A stretch of 64,000 nt of DNA, from the NCBI RefSeq assembly GCF_036417845.1, contig NC_089994.1, positions 16,448,001-16,512,000 of the forward strand, written 5' to 3'. Below the pieces are notes generated by a model. It was not told where the DNA came from and did no database searches. It saw nothing but the letters and a program-made list of their open reading frames with translations. Of this stretch, positions 12,110 through 26,000 are shown piece by piece; positions within the stretch are counted from its first letter, which is position 1; each line of letters begins with the position of its first letter. Source of the DNA: Apteryx mantelli (Eukaryota > Chordata > Aves > Apterygiformes > Apterygidae). A program made the position numbers and the translations under genes.

Positions 12110-12540
12110 GGTTGAAGTGCTGTGCACCGAGGCCCAAGGAGACCATCCCTGGTGAGGTATTGAGCCATGCATTGATGTAGCGCTGCCCTCTCCTGGAAAC
12201 CCGAGCAGCAGCAGTCACAGCACAGTGCTCAGCTTTTGGGGGGCTGGAACAGTTGAAAGGTTTTTTTTTTTTAAATGCCCAGTTTATTTTTGTGTTGAGG
12301 AAAAGAGCTGTACTGGAGCCTGAACAACATGGGCAGGAGCCTCATGACCTTCCTGTACTGCTCCTCTCCCAGGAGCTGCAGGTCTGAGCAGCCTGTTCCG
12401 CCTTGATGTTCATCTAGCTCTTTGCTTCTCCTTTGAAATGTGGACAAGGGAGCCAGCAAGGTGTCCTCTGTGGTGGCTGAGGCCACCCAGCTCTTTTTGT
12501 AAGCTTTAGTTAGTGATGCACCCACAGCATGCCTTGGAAG

Positions 12541-12650
12541 TGGGTTGTAAATGATCATCTCATTTTAGAGATAATGAGTAAGAGGCACTGGGAGGGGAAG
12601 TGACGTGATGAAGGCTACACAATAACTCCCATGGCAGAAAATGGGTGGTT
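12541..12650 (-). mobile_element. MIR-like SINE relic (antisense orientation)
   Basis: 'ctcattttagagataatgag', 'aggcactgggaggggaagtg' and 'gaaggctacacaataactcc' follow the reverse-complement MIR landmarks (cattttacagatgaggaa, aggcacagagaggttaagt, aaggtcacacag). It is old and partial. Confidence 0.5.
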
Positions 12651-14073
12651 TCTTTCTTTTTCCCTTTGCTCTGTATCTTCAGGCCTTCAGTGAGTAGGAC
12701 TTTAAAGGAGCAGAAAGATTGAGCGCTGGTGGTAGTGTTTGAAGGTGGTACTACTGAGAGGAGATGGTGCCATCAACAGAAAGTGATGAGCAATGCTCAG
12801 TGATCAGCTCTGGGGCTCCAGGGTGAAATTCAGTGCTCTTTCTGTGAACAAATCAAAGGAAATAACTCTTCATGCAATGTGTAGTTAGCTGTGGAACTCC
12901 TTGCTACAGGATTTTGCAGCTGCTGAAATTTTACCTGGGAAGACTGGGTAAATTCATGGAAGAATAATCTATTGAAGGTTACTGAATGTGTAAAAAACCT
13001 CTCTGACTCAGGATGTCCTTAAGCTGCTGAGAGATTACTGAGTCTGAGAGATTATTTGGGGGAAGTATTATATGCTTCCTTTGTCCTCATGTTCTTCTCT
13101 AGGCATCCATTTATGGCCATTCTTGGAGATGATAGCAGCCTGAGGTAATGGTCCTGTGGTCTGACTGTAGCTGTTTTGATGTGTATGTGAACACTAATCC
13201 TGCTCCTGCTGAAGTGTTTTGGAATATATGTGTTGAATTCGCACTGTAGATTCAGGCCTTTTAAACATATTGTAAATGAGTGAAGTCTGATCCTGTGCAA
13301 TACAAAATGGCTTCTGTCTTTCTTCAAGTCAGAGCAGGGGGCTTGAAAGTATTTACTACCTCAGAAGAGCTGCTCAGCAAACCACAAGCTTTCAATTAAT
13401 GCCTGGGATGTTTGGATTGATTCAGTAAAAGCAAATTCCCCAGCAGACACTGACAAGTTGGACTTGAGAACTTAGCAGGAAATTATCTCTTGGGTTTTTC
13501 CAGCCCAGAACTTTTTGGCTATGAAAAGCTGGGGTAGTTGGGGAACATAATGGTAGCATTAATGCATCTGACATTTTGATTTTTCTTTTTGAAAAAAGTC
13601 TGAGCTCAGAAATTTAAAGTACACTTGTGATATTCAGTCAAAGGGAATTCAAAAAATCTTCCCTCTCTGAAAACTGTCTTTGTTGCATATAAACGTGGGT
13701 GGCTGTAAAGAGCTTGTTTTTCTCTCAAAAAACTGAGCCAAACTAATTCTTAGCGGAATTCTCCTGATTTTAATGAAGATAAAACAGAAGTTAATTTGTC
13801 CCTTTTCCTCTCTTTATGGGTAAGAAAAGCATCTGACATCCTTTCTCCCGTTTCCTTATGTTAGTTTTATGTTTTTGATTAGTAACAGTCCTTGATCTAC
13901 CAACTGCCCTTCTTTCAAAGGCCTGTGACTTTCTCACTTAGTACTATCCTACTCGTACGGATTTCTGACTGTGCCTTTAAGTGGTGTGGCCTGGGAAGGA
14001 TGCAGGGGTGGAAGAAGACAGCACAAGGCAGCTGCAGTTTTCAAAAGCCTAGATCTCACAGGAAGTGCTAACA

Positions 14074-17000
14074 ATGGCTGCATGTGGCTCTCTGGAGTGT
14101 CTGCGTACCTATGACTCTTCGAAAGTTATCCGCTTTCAGAGTCTTAAATATGCGTGTATGAAATGGATCTTTCATATATTTGTCGGCGCATATGTTGGGT
14201 AAGTGCATGGTGATGGAATGTTGTGTCATATGTGAGCAACTGGTTCCTATATTGGGAGTGGTCTGGTTACAATTTGGCTTTCAGCCAATAAATCCAACTT
14301 TGCTTTGAGTTCTGTGGCAGCAAATTAAGATCAATCCATTTGTTACACCATTCTGGGAAGATGGATGTGACTGTGGGAACTGTGCAGGAACTTTGTGATG
14401 GGAGTGCGGCATAAGATGTTAGATGACAGAGTGGGGTCGCTTGGACATAGTTCACCGAGGTTCCTCTAATAAATGCCTTCAGTTTCATTTCTGATCATGC
14501 TGTTTGTGTTCGTTTGCAGTCTGCAAATCCAGAATAACTCCATTGACTAATCTCAGATTTACACCAGTATTTCTGAGATTAGAGTCTGCTCTGGGGAGTC
14601 TCCTGTTCAGGGTTAGATCTACCTAACAGATGAAACAGCAAGTCACCCCTTGCAACAGATTTTAAGAACAATAAGGTGTTTTATGAATATACAATAATTG
14701 GTTGCCTCGAAAGGGCAGATTTTCCTTTTTGCTGCCAAAGCAGGGCTGTTTTCAGTGATAAGTGTATGCTGAACAAAGTCTGCAGAAGTTCGTAGAGTTG
14801 GTTTTATTCTCAAGGGAGGGCAGCAAGCCAGGACATTGAGCAAACTGATCCCAATCTCGCTGAGAATCAAGCTTGCAGGAAATTCAAGTTGCCTTACTAA
14901 GGTACTGTGCCCACCTATTGCTGCTCAGAGCTGGATTCCTGCTGCCAGTTTCCAACAGCATGGTTAACCCAAAACATTGTTCTCCTGAAGGAAAAGGCTG
15001 AAACATGTAACAGGCAATTGAAGGAGCTCTGGTCAATTGCTTTGTATTTCTGTTCTTCAAATACTATTTTCTCTTCCCCAAATGGTCTGTTGTGAAACTG
15101 AAATGATGCTAGCTCCTGTGGCTGTATGTCAGGTTTGTTCCTCAAAGCAAACTTTTTATATGACTTTTATGTAAGGTGGAAAGTACCTTCTGAACATACG
15201 CTAGTTTTTCAAAGTTGTCAATGGTTTTCTCAGTTCAGTGTGTGGTATTTGTTAATCTCATGCAAAAGCAAGAAATGCTAAATGATTCTTAATGGTTTCG
15301 TGTCAACTTACAGGAAGAGATGCCTTCCTGCTGAGTAACACATTCAATTTGTGAAAAAGTGAAAGCAGCCAGGCCAAGGTTTTTGAAGCATTCGTTATGA
15401 AGCACTCAGGAAAATAAAAGAGTAGATATTTTAAGATATTTTCAAAAAAAAAAAAAAAGTAGTATATTCTTCCCAGATTTAGAGAGGACACTACCATTTG
15501 CGACAGCAAAGCTCAAAGTCTAGACAGACAGTAACACATCATGGGTGAAAGTTTTTGGGCGATATCAAGCCCCATTACAGACAATGGGTGTTTCACAAAT
15601 GATTTCTGAAGGCCCAAGATGTCACCTTAAGTTGTCTGTAGCATTTAGGACAGAAAAAATAAAAATTTTCCTCTTGCATATTTCAGCTCATTCCTGACAA
15701 AGCCAAAAATTGCAGAAGTGAAACCAAGAGGACTTTGGTCCAGCCAATGCATCTCTCGCACCAAAAGTCACTCACGTTACCTTAAAATGTCCATCTGACT
15801 TTTATCTTGCAGTGCACTCTGTCTAAGAGTGATATAAAGAAAGTGACCCATTTTATTCTTATGGCTTTATTTGTCCTTTCTGTTTTTGCTGGCCAGTTAT
15901 ACGCTCATCATTGACAGACGCTATCAGGAGAAGGACAACGTTATCAGCTCCATTCACACTAAAGTGAAGGGAGTGGCTCAGACAGACGAAAGGATCTGGG
16001 ATACAGCGGAATACACTATGCCGATGCAGGCAAGTCTTAACTTAATGTCAGTGCAATATTTAACTTCCATTGATATATCTAGTTGCTTTTCTGATGTGTC
16101 TCTATACTCCCATTCAATGTGTTTACTGTATCAGGGCAGGAGATAATTATATGGGCTGAGATGAGCAGCAACATTAAAGGAGACTTGAGGGGGGAGGCAG
16201 CAATGTTTAAAGCCAAATCTCCCCTTCCACCTCCAAAATAAGAAGAAAATGGTCCCCCTTTGTGAGATTTCTGTAGTGCTATTTGTTACACAATTTTTGC
16301 ATGATCAGTTTAGTATTTTACTAATCACAAAGCTAGGAACAGATTCACTCTGGTATAGCTGTACTAAACAGAGTAATGTCATTAATGCTAGTGCATCAGA
16401 TGAGTGTCTTCCTTGGTTGTAATATCAAGGGTGAAGGATTCGGTGCCTTCTTGTCCCTGGCTGCTCATTCCTATCCTGATGATGCCCCTTGCCTTCCCCA
16501 GTCTGAGCCTGGTAGAATGTGAATGTCTGTCAGTGGGAGGTAGAGCAGAACCAGCCTCCTTGTCTTTCCAGGTGACATTCTGGAATGACTGAGGTCTGAA
16601 TCAAGTATGTGACTTTTCAGTCAGATTCATGTTCTTTTCTCCATATAGGGAGTAGACTCCTTTTTTGTGATAACTAACGTCATTATGACAGAGAATCAGC
16701 TTCAGAGGAGGTGCCCTGAGGTAAATGTGTTTTGTAATTTATACTTGGGATGACAGTCTCCAGTGCGAATTGCCAATAGATAACAGCAAACATTAATGTT
16801 GACATTAAAGAGTGGATGGTCCTTGGAGCAGTCCTGCACAAGGAAATACTGCTCCTCTTTCTCTCAGTAGCTAACACACAAGATCTAGTTTAATTGGGGG
16901 AATCAGGGAATCAGTTGGCAGTTGTGACTGTACCTCGCACCAAAGACCTTGTAGCCAAACCTGCCTGCATCGCTTTCAGGAAGTGGTGGCATTCAGGCCA

Positions 17001-20000
17001 GTGATTGCTGTGCAGCTGCTCTGGCTTTGCTGCTGCTCTTGAGAAAAATCTGGAGGAATGATGGAGTTAAAGAATTGCTATCAGTTTTTCTGCTAATATG
17101 GTGCTTTTAATATTACTCTTGCTCATGCCTATATGTCCCCTTCCTTCCGTTCTGTAGGTCAAACCTGACAGTCAGCTGCAGCTCTCCTCTTCTTTCATCT
17201 GGCTAGCCTAGAAATGGAACCTGGTAGAGTAGTTCCCCAAAACAAGCTGACTTTCACTGCATAAGTATGAGGGGCTCTTAGTAAACAAAGAATTAAACAG
17301 TGCAATATTAGATTTACTGTGCTTCAGAGTATAGGGGAGAGTATGGAAAATGGGAAAGGACATAAATAATAAGGGAAAATTACTGTAAGCAAGAAAAGGG
17401 CTTTTTTTGGTTTTGCATGTAGCTGAACCTTTATCTCCTCATAAGCCCACTAATTAGTAAGGGTTACACTTGCTCTGCATTGCTATTTTTTCAAATTATT
17501 TGATATTTTTACACTGAAGCTGAGAAAGACTTTTTACATAGGAATGCAGTGGGAGATATTTATATTTCTCTTTTACATCAATTTTTTTCAGTATCCCATT
17601 GCCAAAGCTATCTGCTCTTCAGACAAGTCCTGCGAAAAAGGGAGTGTGGATCACCAGAGTAATGGTATATAAATGCCATTTTCAGATTGAAGTATTGTTT
17701 GTGGGTACCATCTGCTATTGCATTATCGACCAGTGCAGACTGTGCAAGATCCAGCTTGGAGAGGCTTTGCAGTAGAATGGCACAGACCCCTAAGAGATAT
17801 GAGAACATAAGTTCAAAACCACAAAAGGAGTTCTTATCAGCTCATGTGTACCCTTACTAAAAGTAAAAAGAGAGAGGAAGCAGAGGAAGGGAAAATGTGA
17901 AGGGGGGTATATGCAGTGGTATGAATGAGGGCCAATCTCACAGTCGCTCCCATTGAATTTAGTGGCTGCTCAGCCAGTTGTCCATTTGAAGGGGCTGTAA
18001 CACCACTAAGATGACTAAGTAGTCCTCAGAATAAGTCAAGGGACTTATGTCCTGTCTTGGGGACCACTGAAGTTGTCTAGAGGGCATCATACTGTTTTCT
18101 TTGGCTAGGTGAGTTTTCTATAGTGCCGGGATTTAGTGAATTTGGGCTGCTGGCTGGATTATCACTTTCCCTCGTAAAGCCTGGATGCTCACAGAAATCC
18201 TGGCTTTCCAGGAGTGAAGAAAAAATTAAGGTTTTCCCTCAACTTTATATCCTTGTTTAATTTGCTCATCTTGTTGAATTAAACTTCTGAGTGAAACTGT
18301 TTTCTTGATTTATCTCAAGACTCTGATGTGATAACTCCTTGTAAAACTGTGAGGGAAATTACTTCACCCTCAGCCCAAACAATAACATGCACTGTTGACC
18401 CAAGCAAACGACTGAATAAGGATTTATAAGGTGTGGCAGGACTGTGGTCTGGGTAACTCTTCCTGCAGCTTCCTGTTATAGAAAGCTGCAAGAATCTAAA
18501 CTGACAGCTTTTCTACCTTACATTTGAGGAGGGATCCACTAACATTTTGAAAATGTCTTTAAATGGCTCAAAACTCATGTCTCTGCTCAATAAGAGCTTA
18601 TTTCTCTTCTCTACAGGAATTCAAACAGGAAGATGTGTGAATTATAATGCAACTATTAAAACCTGTGAGGTCATGGCATGGTGCCCTGTGGAATCCCAGA
18701 AAGGTGCCCCTGTGTAAGTAAAAGAGGTATTTGCATTTTTTTGTGTCAAAAGAAGAATTTATTTTGACAAAGTTGTGAAATTTTGGGATAATCAGCCCTT
18801 GTCTTGACACATACAGTTCTCGTGTAAAACCACTATTTCCTTCCCAACCATACTGTTAACACTCATTATATTTAAGAACCTGTAACTTACTTGTAATGAT
18901 CTGTCCTGTTGTATGATTCTGCAGTGAAGTCATAGCCTCAGATTTGTATTATCACACAGCTGCCATATAAACAGTTTTAGATGTCACAGACTCATCTTGA
19001 ATTCACTAGAGGCATTTGGATCATTAACTCAGATGTCAAGGAAAATGCAGAAATAAAAAGTTTGCTAACTCAGGGTTCTCTTCTACAAGGCTCAGGGCTC
19101 TGTGATGCAGAAACTCTGTGTGGGTTCATTTATCACAGCAAGGCTGCTTCCATCTCCCAAAACAGGAGTGCTAAATTTGCTGTCTGTACATTGTACTGCA
19201 GGGTAGTGTTTTGGGAGGTCCGCTCTGGAATGAAGAACAGCCTCTCGAGCCTCATTAGATAGATGATGAAAACCTCAATATTGGCAATATGTAATAACGA
19301 ATTAAAGAAAACTCTAGGAAAAAGCCTGCAGGGAACAAGGCTGCTGTAACCCAGAAGAGGACCCAGGTGGAGGGGTCCTGTAGCAGTGTTTCCTCTAACC
19401 CCATGACTATACAGTGTTCTAAGATGTAAATGTACCATTTCTTTTCTGTACCAGCCAAATCATGAAAATATTTTATAAAAGATGTAATTTCAACTGAAAT
19501 TATGATGGAAATTACTCTCAAAGAGAACCAAGGACTAATAAGTTGTAGCTTCTCTCAATCCCAAGCCTGTAACAGCTTTTGAGCAACATGCGTAAGACAC
19601 CAGGTCAATTATCACTTTTATTAACTCATTGCTTATAGAAGACATGGGCATGATTCTGTGTATAAATCCCTTCTTTTCCCTAATTCAGAGTTTTCTGCAG
19701 AGGCTGAGCAACTTTTCCCCTGTCAGGTCCCCTCCAGAGCCCACTATGCCTCCTGCAGCTACTCCTTCTGCTGGTTTTTTTCAGTTCTTTAAAGTAATTT
19801 CCACTCCCTTCTCCTGGGCACAGAGTTGTGATCCAAAAATAGGCTTCGTCCAACAACAGGAAGGCAGTATTTGTTCTTACAGCGTCCTGGGAAAATATAC
19901 GTGAGCTTTCTGAGCAAATGAAATCCTAGGTTTTGTTTTGATAACATCTCAGCGACTGCCAGTCATTTTTAAATGTCATGCTATGTAGGCTTATTGCTGT

Positions 20001-23000
20001 GTGTGTTATAGAGGGGATTTTGCCTTTAATTGTGTTGCACAGTTGACACATTCTGTCGTGTTTGCTAAACTTCCTCTAAATTAGTAGTTGGTCACTAGCA
20101 GGGACCAAAAATCATGGAGAACAAGTTTGATCCAAACTGGCAAATGATGTATAAAGATTCTTCGCAAGTTCCACAGGCAAGGAAAAACTTAGGAATAACT
20201 AAGTGGCAAAGCTGAGTCTTTACCAGAATGATGCATAAATCCAAGGTCAGAGCCCAGGAAGCTTTGCCATCTGGCTGAGGTACTAGGGTAACAATGTCGG
20301 TTTTTGGTTACACCTATGATTGTCTTTATTGTGAAAATTCCTGTGAAAGATAAGCTTCATGAACTATACAGGAGGCCTCCTTTTCCTTCCTGTTAGTGAT
20401 GGCTGGAGCTGAACAAAGCAACAATCGCCTGTTGGCAAGAAATATCTTTATTTTTGATTGTTCACTTCTGTCAGAAGCAGGGCAGCGTTCTCAGATTAGC
20501 TAGCTGAAGGACAGGTGTTCACAACAACTTTTTCAAAAGAGCTTTGGATGAGTTTCCAGATGCCTCCCAATAGATGAATTATAGACAGTTTCACATTATG
20601 GGTTCGTCTATTTTTAGTTCTTTAACAACTAACATACATTACTCTTATCTTGACTGTTATATACTGAAACTCATCGGAAGCTCTGATAGCCAGGTAACAT
20701 CCACAAATGTTAATTTAGTTTGCAGCCAAGTCCTGTTCATTGACTTTGTTTAGGAAACACTCTGAGAAGTCCCTCATGGACACAGTGTGTCACCCAACTA
20801 ACGTGTTTTTTGTCATCACAGATCTCTGATGCAGAGATATTGTTCAAAATGCAATGATACAATAGGGAAAATATTCCATGCTTAGAAGCACTGTCCTTTA
20901 TATGGATGACTGTTTCAAAGACTTGGGTTTACCCTCTTGGAATGGCTGTCTTCATGGAAATTTGAAAATGGGCCAGGAATATTTAAAATGGAGCGGGAGA
21001 GCAATAATATCCTTGCCAGTAATCCAGTTCAGCATAACCCCTGGGCTAGCAAACAATGCTAGAAATCTGTTACTTTTCTATAGCCCTGGTAGGTCCTGGG
21101 GCATAGCAGAGATTGTCTCACATGGTTTAGGCTGACATTACCCAGCTGGCAACTTGTGGGAACGTTCCTTCTGTCCAGCTGCATTAGCTTCAGAGAAATC
21201 ACTCTTCTGCGGAAGGGTAGGACTTGCAGCCTGCTTTCCATTGTGCCTGCATTTCACTTGTGTATTTAGTGACGCAAACCACTGTCTCCTCAAGATCTGC
21301 AGGAGAGGTCCTGAAACTGGTATCTAGTAGGAAGGACTGACCACCTTTGGTGATGTGGTTGATTCCTGACTTCCAGAGACCTCCTCTAGGAATAAGAATG
21401 TGGCTCATTCTTACACAGTTACTAGCTGTTCAGCTCTGGCGTAAATAGTTATACGGGAACAAGCAGTGAAACTGCCTATTAATTGTGCATAAATCATCAG
21501 CTGTCAAATGGTGAAATTTCTTACTACTATTCTGTAGCAAGATTTATATGAGAAGTCTCCTGAAATCATATTTCAGAAGCATGTAGGGATTCCAGTTAGG
21601 ATCAGCCCACACAAACAAGTGCAAAAGAGAGAGAACAATTTATAACTAAAACTGAGAAAACTGTGTATACCTTTCTTGATGCCCTGAGCCACCTAACTCC
21701 CTGCTTTTCAGTCTGTTATTCTTAGCAACATATTCCTCCTACTGACAGTTTTCCAGGTAATTGTGAAGTAGTATAATATTAATTGATGTATTTAAGTAAA
21801 AGTTAGTTGATTTAATTGTTTGGTATGTTTATTTTAGGCCCGCTGTTCTGAAGAGTTCTGAAGACTTCACAGTACTAATAAAGAACAACATCCACTTCCC
21901 AAAATTTAATTATACCACGTAAGTGCTGAACATTCCTCCATGTTTTCTGAAGGACGAGTGGTTGTGTTCTGAAAAAGGATTGTATGAACTGGCTTTACTC
22001 AAAAAGACTATGTATTCAGGGCTTTATCTACCTGAGTGACAAATACCAAGTTTCTACGATAGAAATAGCCCTATTAATCCTTCAGGAACCAAGAAAAGTA
22101 GGGAGAGCTTGGGAACACAGCTTCCTAGCATAGCTCTATTTCTTTTCATGCACTGGAAAACAGAACTGTTCATTCAGATATACTGGTTTGTGTTGCAGTA
22201 AAATCACTAAAACACAGCACAACACGTGTGATTCAGGTTATAATGTGGAAGTGTTTATTTTAACAGGTAAAACTTTACTGGTAATAACATCCATCCAAAG
22301 AGTAAAGAATTCATCTTGATTCTCAGATCCCAGTTTGGGAGGTATAGATCTGGTAGCTACAAAAACAAAAGCTTATATATTTACAACCTGAGCACATTTA
22401 ACACAGGTTAACAAGTGAAATCCCTTAGCTGTATTTGTAGCTGCTGTTCAGTAAAGAGCTTCAGCTTTTGTTTTTAAGTTTAAGCAACTGTGTTTGTTCT
22501 TCACAGACAAAATATTCCACTGAATTTCAATACTTCCTGCACATTCAACAAGATAACTTCCCCGCTCTGTCCAATTTTCCGTCTGGGAGATATCCTTCAG
22601 GCAGCAAATGAGAATTTTTCTGAGGTGGCAGTTGAGGTCTGTGATATTACATTTGCTTTATGCTCACTGTTAAAACGTTTTCTTGTTTGTCTTCTTGCAT
22701 GTTTTGCTGACTGCCATTTAATGGAATTCTTCTAGGTTTAGAAACTGATCGTGTGAGATGCAAAGTAACCTCAACTTTCAAGAATTAAATGTGCTCAATA
22801 TCTCACAGGACGGGACCCATATTGATTGAGCTGATATTGTTTAGTTTGTTTTTCTGTAGCACTTAAATAGGTGCTATACAAGACTCTCACTCGTGTACTC
22901 TTGCTCAGCTTTTGATTCTGCTAAAGCACATCCTAAATCCTGTTGCTGGTGGAAAGAGTCATCCAAAAGTCAGTCTGGCACAAATGACAGCTTATATTCA

Positions 23001-26000
23001 GGATCAAAACCCACTTATTTTTGCCATTACATTTTCCTCTGTTCTTTAGGGCATTGAGCCAAATGCCCTTAACACAGTATCCAGCCATATCTCAAGAAAG
23101 CTGATATTAATTGAAGGGTGGAATAGAAGTAGAAACAAAGTGTCCTGCCCAGAATCATGAACTGAGCTAGATTTGTTGATTTACAAGGGCATTTGAGATG
23201 AAAGATTCAGATAGGAAGCCTACAAAACTTAGGTTTACACTTGGGCTTTTGGTATGAGCCTATATTTAGTTTAAAGCAACAAAACGGCCATCACGGTATA
23301 CAGCTACATCTACACTTGTACTATGAAGATGAAGAAAAATAGTAAACAGGAAAGGCTTGAATGAGTTCTACCTTCTAGCTCACCTGTGCAGTAATTAAGT
23401 CCCTTCCATAGAAGACTGCTTGGTGGGCAAATGTAGCTTAGATGTTAATGTGTATCTCAAGATGTGTCCCTGCCCTTGGCCTCCCTCAGATCTCCACTAA
23501 CTTTAACAGCAGTCTGCAAAAGCAACAATCACAGTGCTAGGCCCTAAGCTTGCTTTCTCTTTCTGTTTCCAGGGGGGAATCATTGGCATTGAGATTAACT
23601 GGGACTGTAGCCTGGACAAATGGTTTTACTACTGCAGTCCGAAGTATGATTTCCGACGCCTTGATGACAAAACAACAAGCAAATATCCTGGTTTCAACTT
23701 TAGGTAAAAAATGTATGAAGCAAGTAGCATGTTACCTGAGTTGAAGCAGAGAGGTGATAATGTGTGGGAAATGAGGACCTGGAACGACAGACATTTGATT
23801 CTCCTTCACTCTTGTAGTCATGTGCTTAACCTGCAGTTGCTGCAGTTGTATAAATGTATTATCACGGTCATTTTCTAAGTGAGCATGCTTGTATTGTAGG
23901 ATATTTTATTTCTATACTGAAAGGCCTAGAAATTTCCCAGAAGTATTTTGGGAGGTAACACAGAGAATCGTTTGGGCAGATTCCACCATATGGCAATTGA
24001 GGCTTGAAATTACCTAAATTTGGGAGTTTCCCAAGTCAATTAACACAAATATATTAACAAAGTGTTTTTATTCCATCTGGGAAGCCCTACAGTTCACTAA
24101 ATCAAGATTTATTCAAAAGCAAATTAGAGATTTTGGTTCTGTGTGCATATAGCAGGTTTACAAGAAGTTTTGACATAAAATCTTGATGCAACTCCAGTTT
24201 TAATATAGTTACACAGTTTATCAAATGCATATCAGCATATTTAAAACTAAAGTTCTCCCTCAGATCTAGGTCAAAACTCTTGTGTAATAACACTTTTTTT
24301 TGACTCATGCCGTGATTATTATTATGTTGTGGGTTTTCACACATTTGTGATACTAGCAGGAGTGCTGTAACTGTGTAAGAGCTGCCATTGTACTCCAAAG
24401 CTGCACTGTGCAGGAGCTGTTCAAAGAAGGTGGTGTTCCCTGCTGAGAGCTGACAACCACAGACAGGAGATGGGGGAGATCACAAGGAAGAAGTGAGACA
24501 ATACTGAGACACTGAGGCCAGCAACCTTGCTCCTGAATAGATTTTTGTAGGCAAAGGGGATTTATAAGAAAGCTTTTGGAGGAAGACAATGTAGTCTTGA
24601 GCTCGTTTAGTGTCAGATTGACAGCTGAGGTCAAAATGCCAAGAGTGGATTTACCCCAAATTTGTTATCTTTTGGGCATAAAAATACCAGTCTGTAGCAA
24701 GATTGTTTTGCTGCAGTTCAGTTGAAATATCTGCTGAAAGGAAATGCAACACTGGCAGTGAGCAAGTCTGGTCTGAGAACATAGGCAGGCCTGCTGGGGG
24801 AGTGTGCAGGATGCCAGCCCACATGCCGATGGCCTGACTCTATAGCTTTTAATCAAGTGGTTTTATTGGCAAAGAGAAATCATCCTCCCTTGTTCCCAAA
24901 ATTAAAAAAAAAAGCAGCAGAGGTGGTCTGCGCAGCAAATTAAAAAGCAAACACTGTGAAAACTGAAGAGTCATGAATAGTTTGATCATAATACTCCTTA
25001 AAACAAGAAAAGCAGGCACAAGCTCTGCCACATTGTTGAGCTGGTGTATGCAAACTTGTATAAACAGAAGCGCTGATTTCAGTAGAACTACACACATGAG
25101 TACGGGGAGGAGAGCTAGAACTGATCCTACAATTAATATATTTCAAGAAAGCTTTTTTGTCGTAAGTGTGACATGTCATAAGAATGCAAATTAGTATCAG
25201 ATCAGAGGTCCATCCAGCCCAGTGTCCTAAAGCTAACAGAGATAAGTAGCAGAAGAAGAAAATTTTGGAGAAGAGTGTAAGAAATGGGGCATGTATAGAA
25301 CACTGCTTCCCCTGCAGTCCAGCTGTCCTGCAAGTCAGGAAAGCTACTTTGGGTAGGTTGCAACGTCTGCCTACCTGGAGCCCTACTGATTTCAGCTGAA
25401 TTCCGAAGGGAATTTTGTGATAGACTAAAATGAGAACAGGCTTTAGCCTTCTAAATGAAAAGACTTGCCTGAGGTGCAAGGGAGCAAAGCCCCAGCAAGT
25501 GATCAAGAAAGCTCTTAACAGGTCAGTTCTGAGCACAAAGCTGTTACAGATGAGAAAGCTTCTGTGCCATCAAGAGCAAATGTGAAATAACCGCTCAGGG
25601 GCTAAAGAAAACCTCTGATTTTGAAAATATTAGAAATGCCTTAAAATAAAACGCAATAGAGCTGCAGGCTTCAGAGGCTAAGAGCTGGCCGGTAAAATAT
25701 GCCTTGGCCACAGACTGTGGAACCCTTCAGCACAAGATAAGAGGTCATTTTATATCTGTGTAAGCAAGAAGAAAGCAGAATACATTACGCTGTGTTTTTC
25801 TGAGTGACTCACTGCCTTCAGAGAATGCAAATCAGATCTCAGTGAATGGGAAGCAAATGATCACATGATCTGGGGAACACTGATTAAAAGCTCTCTAAAA
25901 GTCTGCCAAACTTAGCTTGGAGGAAGATGTACAGGAGAGAGTGGAATCAAGTAAAAGCTTCCTCTGGGCTAGTTTGTTAGCATCAAGATGGCAAAGCAGA

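Larger units (their letters stand above)
8341..14073. other. Intergenic interval IFT81 promoter to P2RX7 exon 1
   Basis: The interval is mostly moderate-AT sequence without conserved coding exons of a known gene. It contains two MIR-like relics (9207-9405 and 12541-12650) and two open exon candidates (10636-10816 and 12000-12109) listed separately. The P2RX7 promoter should lie in the last few hundred bases; I see no CpG island there. Confidence 0.7.

Noticed and set aside
11694-12218. A 174-codon minus-strand open frame
   Set aside because: It overlaps a plus-strand exon candidate, lacks recognisable domains and has no supporting splice or promoter signal. It is probably chance.
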